The notes: generated by a model from the sequence alone, not told the origin. Positions 53,210-62,663 are shown, counted from the first letter of the stretch. The stretch is 64,000 bases of DNA from UBA7672 sp963784415 (GCA_963784415.1 CAWARK010000004.1:1-64000); one strand, 5' to 3'. Translations and numbers: made by a program.

Positions 53210-55516
53210 TTAGAAGGACTTGCGGATCGTCGCGAAGATCTGGCGGGGTGAGCCCACCATCAGTGTCTGGCCATCCGAGCCGACGCCGAAGCCGTTGGTG
53301 CCGATGGTCGAGACGTATTGCTCGTCAAGCAGGTTGGTGACGTTGAGCTGCAGCTCGGTGTCATTCAGGAGGCCGCCCTCAAGGCGATAACCTGCCGTCA
53401 GGTCGACCAGCGTGTAGCCGTCGACTTCAGCGAGGTTGTCGTAACTGAAGAAGCGCGAGCCGGTATAGGCGACCGACAGCTTGCCGTAGAGCGAGCCATT
53501 GTCGTAGCCGAGGTCGGCCTTGAACAGGTGCTCCGGTGCGTTCACCACAGTTTTGCCGCCCGTGAGGATCGGCGTCACCAGGGTCGGATCGGTTACATCG
53601 TTGTCGTACGTCGAGTCGTTGAACGAATACGATCCGAACAGCGTCCATTCGTCGGTGAGATCGTAGGAGCCCGCGAGTTCGAGGCCCTGGGTCGTCACGC
53701 TGCCGACGTTCTTGATCACCGAGGGATTGCCGATGATGCCGGCGCCCGAGGAGAGGCCGAGCAGGCGGTCGTCGAACTTGACGTAGTAGGCCGCTGCAAC
53801 GCCCTGGAACCCGCCATTGCGATAGCGATAGCCGATCTCGGTCGTCTTCGAGCTTTCCGGATTGGTGTTGGCCTTGATGAAGTCGAAGCCCGACTGCGTC
53901 TGGCTGGCCGCCGGCGCAAGCGTATGCGCACGCATGTTCTCGGTATAGTTGCCGAACACCTCGCCATCACCCATTGCGTAGGTGAAGCCGACCTGCGGCA
54001 GGAAGTTGTCTTTCGAAGTGATCGTGCCGTTGAGGTCGTTGTTGGCGCCCGTGACCGGCACGGCGAAGTTGTTGACGTTGGTGTCGACCGTCATGTCGAC
54101 CTTCACCGACTTGAAGCCGCCGGAGACGGTCAGGTCGTTGGTCACATCCCACGTGTCCTGGATGTGGAACATCGTGGTCTCGAAGTCATAGGCGTACGAC
54201 CACTGCGTCGCGAACGGGTTGCGCATGAATTCGAGCGTCGGGCGCGGCGCGAGGCGCGTGTTGGCGTAGAAGCGGCGGTCCTGGTTGAAATCGTTGTACT
54301 CGTACCAGAACCCGCCTTCGATGTGGTGCGCGCCCAGCGTCCACTTGGCCGAACCCAGGACGCCGCTGCGGTTCATGTCGTATTCGGTCGTGCGCACCGA
54401 GATCGGCGACAGGGTGGTGTCGGTCGAGCCGAACGAGAACGGGCTCACATACGGCGTGAACCAGATGCCCTGGCCTTCGTTCGAGTGGATGTAGGCGGTC
54501 GCCGACAGGTTGAGGTCGCTGGTGACGTCGATGTCGTAGGTGAGGCGCGCGAGATTGTCGTCACGCAGGCCCGATGCGTCATAGTAGGCATCGTCCACCG
54601 TCTGGATCGGTGCAGGGTAGGTCGTGCCGGCACCGGCATTGGTGACCGGCGCGCCGGTGTCGCCACGGTTGTTGGCGATGTCGGCGATCTGCTGCGCCAG
54701 CGCCCAGTTCGGCGCGAGGTTGTCCCAGCTATAGCCAAGCCGGTTGATCATCGCGAGCGAGAGATCCTGATAGTCGGTCTCGCGCCGCTTCGACCAGTTG
54801 TAGAAGCCCGACAGAACGCCGGGGCCGATCGGTTGCTCGAAGCGGAAGTTGATCTGCTCGGCCTTTTGCGGGCCGCTGCCTTTCCACTTGTCCTGCGTGT
54901 GATTGACGTAGGAGAGCGCAGCCTTGCCGCCCGTCGGCAGCAGGCCAGTTTCAAGCCGGGCATAACCGCGGAACATGCTGTCCGAGCCGCCCGTCAGCGC
55001 AATCTGGCCGCCGAAATCATCGCTCGGCGCGCGGCTGGTGAAGGTGAGTGCGCCGCCGAGGTTGGAGGTCGAGGCGGTCGAAAGCGAGGCAGCGCCCTGC
55101 GCCAGCTCAACCTTGGCGAGGTCTTCGGAGATGATCGCGCGCGAGATGTGCAGGCCGTTATAGTTGCCATAGCTCATGTCGCCGAGCGGCACGCCATCGA
55201 GCGTGTAGCCGAGCTGGTCCTTCTGGAAGCCGCGAATGTTGATGTTCACCGCCCACTCATAGGCGCCGAACGGATCGGCGGCGGTGTAGTTCACGCCCGG
55301 CAGGCTTTCGATCAGCTTGATCGCGGAGGAGCCGGCAGCTTCCAGCGACAGGTCTTCGGCCGTCAGCGTCTGCACCTGGCGCGTCTCGCCCTCGCCGAGA
55401 ATGACGACCACGTCGTCGTCGCGGTCGTGTCTTCGGTCGAAGGTCCGGTCTGTCGCCCACGCGTGGCCGGCGGTCAGCGACGCAATCGCAGCGCCCATCA
55501 AAAGCTTGATCTTCAC
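53210..55516 (-). CDS. TonB-dependent outer-membrane receptor
   Basis: 768 residues. Signal peptide M-K-I-K-L-L-M-G-A-A-I to G-H-A-W-A, a possible TonB box D-D-V-V-V-I-L-G, plug domain with L-I-E-S-L-P-G-V-N-Y, I-N-I-R-G-F and L-D-G-V-P-L-G, then the beta-barrel ending in the typical aromatic terminus R-K-S-F. It is 188 nt upstream in transcription order of the PQQ dehydrogenase, though separated by its own terminator. Substrate unknown; it could import the substrate of the dehydrogenase, PQQ, or a metal chelate. The frame is intact over 2.3 kb. Confidence 0.92.
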   Translation of the reverse strand: MKIKLLMGAAIASLTAGHAWATDRTFDRRHDRDDDVVVILGEGETRQVQTLTAEDLSLEAAGSSAIKLIESLPGVNYTAADPFGAYEWAVNINIRGFQKDQLGYTLDGVPLGDMSYGNYNGLHISRAIISEDLAKVELAQGAASLSTASTSNLGGALTFTSRAPSDDFGGQIALTGGSDSMFRGYARLETGLLPTGGKAALSYVNHTQDKWKGSGPQKAEQINFRFEQPIGPGVLSGFYNWSKRRETDYQDLSLAMINRLGYSWDNLAPNWALAQQIADIANNRGDTGAPVTNAGAGTTYPAPIQTVDDAYYDASGLRDDNLARLTYDIDVTSDLNLSATAYIHSNEGQGIWFTPYVSPFSFGSTDTTLSPISVRTTEYDMNRSGVLGSAKWTLGAHHIEGGFWYEYNDFNQDRRFYANTRLAPRPTLEFMRNPFATQWSYAYDFETTMFHIQDTWDVTNDLTVSGGFKSVKVDMTVDTNVNNFAVPVTGANNDLNGTITSKDNFLPQVGFTYAMGDGEVFGNYTENMRAHTLAPAASQTQSGFDFIKANTNPESSKTTEIGYRYRNGGFQGVAAAYYVKFDDRLLGLSSGAGIIGNPSVIKNVGSVTTQGLELAGSYDLTDEWTLFGSYSFNDSTYDNDVTDPTLVTPILTGGKTVVNAPEHLFKADLGYDNGSLYGKLSVAYTGSRFFSYDNLAEVDGYTLVDLTAGYRLEGGLLNDTELQLNVTNLLDEQYVSTIGTNGFGVGSDGQTLMVGSPRQIFATIRKSF

Positions 55517-55738
55517 GAAACACCCCTTGGCTTGTTGGCCGGCCCATGGCGAGCTTGCGCGGCGGGGGTAGGGGCGTTGCGTAACAGCGCCGCTTCAGGG
55601 ATGCGAAGCTACGATGGCGGAGTTGCAAAATGTTCCGTGACGAGGTTTGCGAGCAACTCCGTGCCAGATGGCACGCTTGCTACCAGCCGGCTGCACCTGC
55701 ATTAGTCTGTGACAGGACACAGCAGGAGACTTCGTCCC

Positions 55739-56723
55739 ATGACCTTCAAGGCGCTCGTCACGAGCAAGACGGACGATGGTTTCGCGACCACACTCACCGA
55801 CTTTTCCGCCGCCGATCTCGGCGCGGGTGATGTGACCGTTGCGGTCGAATACTCCACTGTGAACTTCAAGGACGGCCTCGCGCTCGCCGGCAAGCGCATC
55901 ATGCAATCCTATCCCATGATTGGGGGCATCGATTTTGCCGGCACAGTCGAAGCGTCCGACAATCAGTCGTACAAGCCCGGCGACAAGGTGCTGGTGAATG
56001 GCTGGGGCCTCAGCCAGACCCACAATGGCGGCTACGCCCAGAAGGCGCGTGTCCCTGCCGACTGGCTCATCCCGCTGCCGTCCGCGTTCACCACGCGCGA
56101 AGCCATGGCCATCGGCACAGCCGGCTACACCGCCATGCTCTGCGTCATGGCGCTCGAACACGGCGGTCTCACGCCTGCGCGCGGCGACATCCTCGTTACC
56201 GGCGCCAATGGCGGCGTCGGCTCTATCGCCATCTCGCTGCTTGCTGGCCTCGGCTACAAAGTCATCGCCTCGACCGGCCGCACGTCGGAGGCCGACTATC
56301 TCCGCAGCCTCGGCGCATCGGAGCATCATCGATCGCGCCGAGCTCTCCGCTCCCGGCAAACCCATCGCCGCCGAGCGCTGGGCGGGCGCAGTCGATTCGG
56401 TCGGCAGCCACACCCTCGCCAATGTGCTCGCGCAAACAAGATACCGCGGCGTCGTCGCCGCCTGTGGCCTCGCGCAAGGCATGGACCTTCCCGGCTCCGT
56501 CGCGCCTTTCATCCTGCGCAACGTCACGCTTGCCGGCATCGATTCCGTCAACGCCCCCCGTGACGTCCGCCTCGAAGCCTGGGCCCGCCTCGCCAAAGAC
56601 CTGAAACCCGCAACCCTGGCGTCCACCATCACCGAAGTCGGCCTCGCAGATGTCCCCCAAACCTGCGCCGACATCCTGGCCGGCAAGATCCGCGGCCGCA
56701 CCGTGGTCAATGTCAACGGGTAG
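55739..56723 (+). CDS. acuI: Acryloyl-CoA reductase-like MDR oxidoreductase (YhdH/AcuI; frame broken by +1 base near 56320)
   Basis: About 328 residues of the YhdH/AcuI type. N-terminus F-K-A-L-V-T-S-K, then Y-S-T-V-N-F-K-D-G-L-A, G-I-D-F-A-G-T-V and the nucleotide motif V-T-G-A-N-G-G-V-G-S-I-A; there is no catalytic zinc site. The C-terminal half continues in the next frame (A-G-A-V-D-S-V-G-S, V-A-A-C-G-L-A-Q-G). An extra G in GCATCGGAGC at about 56320 joins them. AcuI reduces acryloyl-CoA to propionyl-CoA with NADPH and is linked to DMSP and 3-hydroxypropionate metabolism. The exact substrate cannot be verified here. Confidence 0.82.
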
Positions 56724-56830
56724 GGCGTCTCCCCGATCGCCGAAGGGCGGGGGATATTCGCTGGTAAACGTCAGCAACAGGCACTTTCAGAGACTTCCGG
56801 CACGCGGAAATCTCCAGCAGCCGAATTCAC

Positions 56831-56859
56831 TTGTTGGAAACCCCGGTCAGCCCTAAATT
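56831..56859 (+). promoter_or_regulatory. Sigma-70-type promoter of the 6S RNA
   Basis: TTGTTG (56831-56836) and TAAATT (56854-56859) with exactly 17 nt between, ending 3 nt before the closing stem of the RNA. Confidence 0.6.
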
Positions 56860-56862
56860 GGA

Positions 56863-57031
56863 GTTGGCGGTAAGCTGCAGCGTTCGAACGGCACAACATT
56901 CCGTCGACCGTACATTTCTGTCAGGGAGCTGGCTCTGGCGGGGACCGTGGTCCTCATCATCTGGCGCCCACCTAGCTTGCTGGGTCGAACGGGAATGATA
57001 AAGCTCGTACGGCGCACGTGGCCCCGCCAAC
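56863..57031 (+). ncRNA. ssrS: Probable 6S RNA
   Basis: The interval upstream of the 5-formyl-THF cyclo-ligase gene, the usual site of alphaproteobacterial ssrS, holds a 169-nt segment whose ends pair perfectly: GTTGGCGG (56863-56870) with CCGCCAAC (57024-57031). Inside, CATTCC near 56896 can pair with GGAATG near 56991, and the flanking GTCGACC/GGTCG extend this arm. Size, terminal helix, a well-spaced promoter just upstream and a pyrimidine-rich tail (CCTTTCCTTTTCCC) fit 6S RNA, which sequesters sigma-70 RNA polymerase. The central bubble was not modelled. Confidence 0.65.
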
Positions 57032-57053
57032 CTTTCCTTTTCCCTGTTCGCTC

Positions 57054-57690
57054 GTGCCGGGCGGCGCGGGCCCAGACGGAGCGCGCACGCTGACCGATTC
57101 CGTCGAGATCACCGAACAGAAGGCCATCCTGCGCGGCCACATGGCGGAGATCCGCACGGAGGCCGCCGCCCGCGATCCTGATGCTGCTGAACGTCTGGCC
57201 GCACGCTTTCCGATGAAACTGTTCGAGCGCTATGGCCCCGTCGTCGCCGGAACCATCGCGATCGGCGACGAGCTTGATGCGGACCCGCTGCTGTCGCGTC
57301 TCGCGGGCAAGGGCGCGCGCATCGTGTTGCCGCGCGTGGAACCCGACGGCCAGATGACATTCCGGGACGCGACCAAAGCCACGCTCGAGCAAGGGGCCAT
57401 TCGGCCTGACGCAGCCCTCGGCGACCGCCGAAATCGTGCGGCCGAATCTCGTTCTGGCCCCGCTGCTGGCGTTCGACCTGCGCGGCCGAAGACTGGGCTA
57501 TGGGAAGGGTTATTATGATCGCGCGGTGACGCAGCTGCGTTCCACAGGCCGGGTCTTCTATCTCGGTCTCGCCTACGCCCAGCAACAGGTCGATGCAGTT
57601 CCCGTGGAACGCCACGATATCCTGCTGGACTGGGTCGAGACGCCTCTCAATTCGGTGCCGCTGTTCCTGGGGCAGGCCGTCGCGCGCTGA
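57054..57690 (+). CDS. 5-formyltetrahydrofolate cyclo-ligase (frame broken by +1 base near 57397)
   Basis: About 212 codons. N-terminal K-A-I-L-R-G-H-M is the usual K-x-x-L-R start; the second frame holds A-P-L-L-A-F-D-L-R-G-R-R-L-G-Y-G-K-G-Y-Y-D-R-A, the ATP/substrate signature. One surplus C in GGGGCCATTC at about 57397 separates the halves. The enzyme returns 5-formyl-THF to the active folate pool. A GTG at 57054 is taken as start because the 6S RNA ends at 57031; a start codon closer to the family N-terminus is not available. The 6S neighbour supports the call. Confidence 0.82.
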
Positions 57691-57793
57691 CCTCTGGCAG
57701 CGCAAAACCTTGCTGCAGAGTAATCCATGCACAGGGTTTCATGCTTGCTCTGACGTTGCTCCCGCGCGAGCATGTCGGCAGGGAGAATTCGGC

Positions 57794-60145
57794 ATGACGG
57801 ATACGCATGCGCCGCAGGTGATCAAGGTCGTGCGGGCAGCTCTGCTCGTCTCCCTCACCGCTGCTTCGGTTGCAGCATGTGCCGGAGGTGGCGGTGGTGG
57901 CGGCGGCGGAAGCCTCCCCCCTCCACCCATCACCCCCCCACCTCCACCGACGGTTCCGCCACCTCCGGCGCCTCCGCCGCCATTGAATCCGCCGTCCTTC
58001 TACGAGACGGCTGAGTATTTCGGGACGTTCAGCAGCGGCAATCACTCCGGCCTCGGCCAGGTCGGTGCATCCACGGCCTATTCGAAGGGCGCGACGGGGC
58101 AGGGCATCATCGTCGCGGTGATCGACACCAATGTCGACACGACCATCAGCGAACTCACGGGCCAGATCTTCGCAACGCACGACATCTTCAGCACGACCCG
58201 GTCCTCCACCGATATCGACACCGGCGGCCATGGCACGCTGGTCTCCAGCGTCATCGTCGCGAACAAGAACAATGTCGGCATCCACGGCATCGCCTATGAA
58301 GCCAAGGTGCTGTCGATCCGCGCCGACTCGCCAGGCTCGTGCCAGCTGACCGGCGTCGATGAAGGCTGCAGCTTCGCCGACAGCGCGACGTCGCGGGCAA
58401 TTGACTATGCCATCGCCAACGGCGCCAAGATCATCAACATGTCGCTCGGCGGACCGATCGACAGCGACCCGACTCTCGAGAACGCCGTCCGCCGCGCGGC
58501 CGCGGCCGGCGTGCTCGTCGTCATCTCCGCAGGCAATGAGGGCGTCGACGATAACGGGGTCGCGCAGCCCGAAGGCACGTCGCCGGGAGAACCGGCCTAT
58601 GTCGCGGGCCAGGCGCAATCGCTGGGGCGCGTGGTCGCGGTCGGCGCCGTTGATACTGCTGGGCATATGGCGAACTTCTCGAACCGCGCCGGGCAGACCG
58701 CCAACTACTATTTGCTGGCGCCGGGCGTGCGGGTGGTCTCGGCCGGCCCGGACGACAACATCCTGCTGCCGGGCAACCCGACCAACGACGCAGACACGGA
58801 CGGCGATTATTACGCCGTCTCCGGCACGTCGTTCTCCGCGCCGCTCGTGGCCGGTGCGCTCGCCCTGATGCTCGACCTGTTCCCGAACATCACGCCGGAG
58901 GACGCGCTCACCGCGCTGCTGGTCTCCGCCACCGACTACGTCACGACCACGCCTGACTTCGTCTCGGGCGTCACCGCCGGCGTCGGCACGGACCAGGTCG
59001 GCGGGCGCGGCATCCTCAATCTCCAGCGCGCCTTCTCGCCGATCGGTACGACCAGCTTCAACTTCAACGGAGCCGAGGTTGAAGTCGCGCAGGCGCTCGG
59101 CCCGGCCAGCGGCGCGCTGGGCGACTGGGCGTCCAACTCGGGCGCCTTCAACGGCGTCGTCTTCCAGGACATGTTCAAGCGCGGCTTCCGGGCTGACGCC
59201 ACGCTGATGCGACCCGGCCGCGCCGCGTTCGGCGACTTCGGGCTGCGCGCAGACTACGCCCGCGGCCAGGCCCGTGCTTTTGCGATGGGGCCCGCGCAAC
59301 TGTCCTGGTTCAACGCGCCGGCTCCGGTCTATGACCCGCGCACGCCCTGGGCTGAAGCGCCCGAAGCGACCTTCCAGTTCAGCTACTCATTCGGAGAGAG
59401 CCAGGTCTCTGTCGGCCGTGGCGGCGGACCGCAACGCCTGACACCGGGCATGATGCTGGTCGAGGATCTGTCCGGCCCCGCAACGCTCGGCTCCGGCGAC
59501 TCCTGGTCCAGCGTCAAGCAGACCTTCGGTCCCCTGCAGATCGACGCCCGCACATCGACAGGCAGTGGCCGCAGCTCCAGCAGCTTCGGCTTCGGCCACG
59601 AGGAAGACGATTGGGCCGTGCGCCTCGGCTACGCCTCGCTGCGCGATGCCAACAACACGCTCGGCGGCACGTTGCAGAGCCGCTTCGGCGGCGACGACCA
59701 GACGCGCATGAACGCGGTCAGCCTCGAAGCCAGCCGCAATCTTGGCGCGTGGACTTTCTCCGGCGCGCTCGAAGCCGCCGACGTGCAGCTCGATCGCGTC
59801 AACGTCGCGGGACTCTGGACGTCGAGCTGGACGTTGAGCGCGCAGCACCCCTTTGCCGGCGGCGATATCCGTTTCACTGCGGCACAGCCGCGTCGTGCAG
59901 AGGGTGGGGCGCTGACATTCAACGCTCCGATCGAGGTCACGAAATCCGGCCGCCTGCTCTACGAAGAACGCACCGCCGGTCTGACGCCCTCAGGCCGCGA
60001 GGTTGATCTTGAAGCGGCGTGGATCACGCAGCTCAGCCCGATGACGTCCTTCCAGCTCGCTGCCGCCCTCGCGACGCAACCCAATCATGTTGCGGATGCC
60101 GATACGGCTGCGGCTGTGTGGCTCAGTCTGCGGCATAGCTGGTAG
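57794..60145 (+). CDS. Subtilisin-family (S8) serine protease, autotransporter-like surface lipoprotein
   Basis: 783 residues. A signal sequence ends at the lipobox V-A-A-C (Cys29), followed by nine glycines and a proline-rich stalk to residue 67. The protease triad is Asp111 in A-V-I-D-T, His146 in G-G-H-G-T and Ser346 in S-G-T-S-F-S-A-P. After about residue 420 follows a beta-rich region ending in aromatic W-L-S-L-R-H-S-W, like autotransporter barrels. The ATG at 57794 has GGGAGAATTCGGC upstream; the frame is open from 57593 without similarity. Lipid anchoring plus a possible barrel is unusual. Confidence 0.85.
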   Translation: MTDTHAPQVIKVVRAALLVSLTAASVAACAGGGGGGGGGSLPPPPITPPPPPTVPPPPAPPPPLNPPSFYETAEYFGTFSSGNHSGLGQVGASTAYSKGATGQGIIVAVIDTNVDTTISELTGQIFATHDIFSTTRSSTDIDTGGHGTLVSSVIVANKNNVGIHGIAYEAKVLSIRADSPGSCQLTGVDEGCSFADSATSRAIDYAIANGAKIINMSLGGPIDSDPTLENAVRRAAAAGVLVVISAGNEGVDDNGVAQPEGTSPGEPAYVAGQAQSLGRVVAVGAVDTAGHMANFSNRAGQTANYYLLAPGVRVVSAGPDDNILLPGNPTNDADTDGDYYAVSGTSFSAPLVAGALALMLDLFPNITPEDALTALLVSATDYVTTTPDFVSGVTAGVGTDQVGGRGILNLQRAFSPIGTTSFNFNGAEVEVAQALGPASGALGDWASNSGAFNGVVFQDMFKRGFRADATLMRPGRAAFGDFGLRADYARGQARAFAMGPAQLSWFNAPAPVYDPRTPWAEAPEATFQFSYSFGESQVSVGRGGGPQRLTPGMMLVEDLSGPATLGSGDSWSSVKQTFGPLQIDARTSTGSGRSSSSFGFGHEEDDWAVRLGYASLRDANNTLGGTLQSRFGGDDQTRMNAVSLEASRNLGAWTFSGALEAADVQLDRVNVAGLWTSSWTLSAQHPFAGGDIRFTAAQPRRAEGGALTFNAPIEVTKSGRLLYEERTAGLTPSGREVDLEAAWITQLSPMTSFQLAAALATQPNHVADADTAAAVWLSLRHSW

Positions 60146-60167
60146 AAGCTTCGGCTTGCCCGAGCTT
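60146..60167. terminator. Hairpin between convergent protease and membrane-protein genes
   Basis: AAGCT(T)CGG pairs with CCGAGCTT, with one bulged base and a short loop; it fills nearly all of the 24-nt gap between the two stop codons. No long T-run. Confidence 0.4.
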
Positions 60168-60169
60168 AG

Positions 60170-60526
60170 TCAGCTTCGCCGGGGTCCGAGCAGGAGCACC
60201 TTGGCATTGCCCTTCGCGGCGCCGCTGACGACAAGCAGGTAAATCGTGAGAAACATCATGCCGCCGAAGACAGCAATCAGGCCGAGCGCCAGGCCCAATG
60301 GCGAGAAATGGTGACGCCAGGCCGTCCATAGTCCCGACAGGACGAGGAAGCCCATGAAGTCGGTGTTGAACTGCCCGGGCCACGTCATCGCCGCCATGTC
60401 TCCGAAAAACACGGGGAGCAAGTTCCAGCCATGGTTTGCGATCACGACGCCTGTGTAGGCGGTCAGTGCAAGTAGCATCAGGACAAGCAGGATACGGAAG
60501 CCCAGCATTGCTTTGTCTTCCACCAT
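60170..60526 (-). CDS. Small integral membrane protein of unknown function
   Basis: 118 residues with three hydrophobic helices: L-G-F-R-I-L-L-V-L-M-L-L-A-L-T-A-Y, then F-M-G-F-L-V-L-S-G-L-W-T-A-W and L-G-L-I-A-V-F-G-G-M-M-F-L-T-I-Y-L-L. A conserved-looking W-P-G-Q-F-N-T-D-F stretch sits between the first two. The pattern is found in small proteobacterial proteins of unknown role. ATG 60526 is chosen, 60508 is possible. It lies 97 nt downstream of opgH on the same strand and may share its message. Confidence 0.65.
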   Translation of the reverse strand: MVEDKAMLGFRILLVLMLLALTAYTGVVIANHGWNLLPVFFGDMAAMTWPGQFNTDFMGFLVLSGLWTAWRHHFSPLGLALGLIAVFGGMMFLTIYLLVVSGAAKGNAKVLLLGPRRS

Positions 60527-60623
60527 GGCCCTGCGTCGCGCGCAGTCGCCTTCAGTGCCCTTGGCGCGCGGCTGGAACAATTACCTCGGGAGTAAACACG
60601 CGCGAGCGGTCGGCTTGCGAAAG

Positions 60624-62663
60624 CTAGTCCGCGTCACGCCTTGAAAGGTCGGTGCGGCGCACGCGGCGCATGGCGCGGCGCACGGCGAGGCCCACGCGGT
60701 TGGTCGGGCGGCTGCGGCGCGGTTGGGCGAGGCGTCGAACCTCGGTCGTGCCACGCGCTGCGAGCAGTTCCGCGCGGCGCACGATATCCGGCTGGGCGAG
60801 ATCGTCCGGCGTCGCCATCAGGCGCCACGAGACGGACCCGCGACGCGCAACGCCCGATATCTGGCGCGCAACCAGCGGCGCGAACAGAAGCACGCAGCCC
60901 ATCGGCAGGTTCTGCAGCATGAAGCTCGGCGACACGGCGAAGGAGGCAACCAGCAGGAGCATTCCGAAAATCATGTGCTGCCGGTAGTGGCGCACAAGAT
61001 CGCTCCACGAGAAGCCGTTGCGGTCACGCACCTGCGGACGCCAGCCGCCATCGACGCCCATCAGCGTCGAGAGGATCGAGCCGGCATGGTTCAGCATGAT
61101 GATCGGCGCCGTCAGCGCGGTCATGCCAAGGTCGCAGGCAACCGCCACGAGGAAGCGGGGGGAACGATCCCAGCCCGGCAGCTTGCCGGCGGCCCAGAGA
61201 ATGATCGCGAGCCATTTGGGCGAGGTCAGCAGCACCGCCGAGATCAGCAGGAGCCGCAGCCCCGCCGTCGGATCTGGCGGCACGGCGGCCAGCATTTCAG
61301 TGTCGAAGAATTTGGCGTTGCAGGCGATGAGCACGCCCATGACCACGAGGCTCAGCCACAAGAGGCCGGAGACATAGCTCATCAGGCCCGCAAAAATGTG
61401 CACCTTGGAGAGCCAGTCGAACCCGCGCGTGAACAGGATCTGCACCTGCTGGATATTGCCCTGGCACCAGCGACGGTCGCGCGCGGCGAGGTCGACAATG
61501 GTCGGCGGCGCTTCTTCGTAGGAGCCGACGATGTCGCCCGCAATTTCCACGCGCCATCCGGCGCGGCGGAGCAGGGCGGCTTCGACAAAGTCATGGCTCA
61601 GGATCTTGCCGCCGAGCGGCTCGCGGCCCGGCAGGTCCGGCAGGGCGGCGTGCTTGGCGAAGGGCGCAAGACGGATGATGGCGTTGTGGCCCCAGAAATT
61701 GCCCGCGCCGCCCGACCACCAGGTCAGGCCCGCGCCGAACAGTCCGCCATGAACACGCAGCGCCAGCTGCTGCGCGCGCGCCGAATAGGTGCGCGCGCCG
61801 ACGATGGCGAACAGCGACTGGATCAGCGCCGTGCGCGGCCGCGCATCCATGCGGCGCACCAGTTCCAGCATGGCTTCCGGCGACAGCAGGCTGTCGGCGT
61901 CGAGTTCCAGCATGTACTCGTAACGACCGCCCCAGCGCTGGACGAAATCGTTGATGTTGCCTTGCTTCTTCTGCGTGTTCTCGCGGCGGCGGCGATACCA
62001 GAACGGCTCTCCGCCCCGGCGCAGGATCAGCTCCTGCATCGCCTTCTCTTCGATCTCGACGAGGGCGGGGTCCATGCTGTCGCTTATGAAAAAGACCTCG
62101 AAGCCTTTCTCGGCGCCGAGGTCTTTCAGGGAGTCCCACATGGCTTCTGCAGCGGCGATCACCTTGGAGGGCTTCTCCTGGTAGAGCGCGATGATGATGG
62201 CGGTGAGATTGCCCTTCGCAGGAATTTCCTTCGACTGCGGCGGCGGCTTCGGAGAGGTCAGGAGGATCATCGCGCCGGCGAAGCAGGTGAGGGCGGCGAC
62301 CGAAAGGTAGAAGAAGTTGGCGGTGAAAATCCCGACCGCGGTCCATTCAAATCCGTTGACGCCGCCGGCGGCAAAACTGCCAAGCATGGCCTGTGCGGCA
62401 AAACCCGTGGCGATCACGGCGCCGAATACGAGGATGAGGAAACGCCATTTCCCGTCGGCTTCGCGCTCGGGCCTGCTGCGGCGGGTGACCAGCGGCTGCG
62501 CCGGCATGTCCAGGTGCTGCTCGGGCGGTCGTCGCGCAAAGCCGGCGTCTGCCGCAACACATCCCGTTCGGGCGGAGCCCGCGGGGAGAATGTCCTGAGT
62601 AGCCGGATGGCCGACGCCTACGGGCGTCTGCCCCTCGATATTGAATGACTGCACGTGCAGCAC
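60624..62663 (-). CDS. mdoH: Glucans biosynthesis glucosyltransferase MdoH/OpgH
   Basis: 679 residues. Two N-terminal helices precede a GT2 glycosyltransferase domain with L-D-A-D-S-L (DxD-type), G-H-N-A-I-I-R and R-D-R-R-W-C-Q-G-N, the Q/R-x-x-R-W-class motif of processive enzymes, then five or six C-terminal helices. OpgH polymerises the beta-glucan backbone of osmoregulated periplasmic glucans from UDP-glucose in the inner membrane. The start used is a GTG at 62663; the first 50 residues are not conserved and a start at M-P-A-Q-P (near 62510) is possible. No opgG partner is in the window. Confidence 0.92.
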   Translation of the reverse strand: MLHVQSFNIEGQTPVGVGHPATQDILPAGSARTGCVAADAGFARRPPEQHLDMPAQPLVTRRSRPEREADGKWRFLILVFGAVIATGFAAQAMLGSFAAGGVNGFEWTAVGIFTANFFYLSVAALTCFAGAMILLTSPKPPPQSKEIPAKGNLTAIIIALYQEKPSKVIAAAEAMWDSLKDLGAEKGFEVFFISDSMDPALVEIEEKAMQELILRRGGEPFWYRRRRENTQKKQGNINDFVQRWGGRYEYMLELDADSLLSPEAMLELVRRMDARPRTALIQSLFAIVGARTYSARAQQLALRVHGGLFGAGLTWWSGGAGNFWGHNAIIRLAPFAKHAALPDLPGREPLGGKILSHDFVEAALLRRAGWRVEIAGDIVGSYEEAPPTIVDLAARDRRWCQGNIQQVQILFTRGFDWLSKVHIFAGLMSYVSGLLWLSLVVMGVLIACNAKFFDTEMLAAVPPDPTAGLRLLLISAVLLTSPKWLAIILWAAGKLPGWDRSPRFLVAVACDLGMTALTAPIIMLNHAGSILSTLMGVDGGWRPQVRDRNGFSWSDLVRHYRQHMIFGMLLLVASFAVSPSFMLQNLPMGCVLLFAPLVARQISGVARRGSVSWRLMATPDDLAQPDIVRRAELLAARGTTEVRRLAQPRRSRPTNRVGLAVRRAMRRVRRTDLSRRDAD

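Noticed and set aside
53318..55705. 795-codon plus-strand frame opposite the TonB receptor
   Set aside because: It is the GC-rich complement of a clearly identified receptor and has no family similarity.
60723..62648. 641-codon plus-strand frame opposite opgH
   Set aside because: Shadow of opgH; no start context or similarity.
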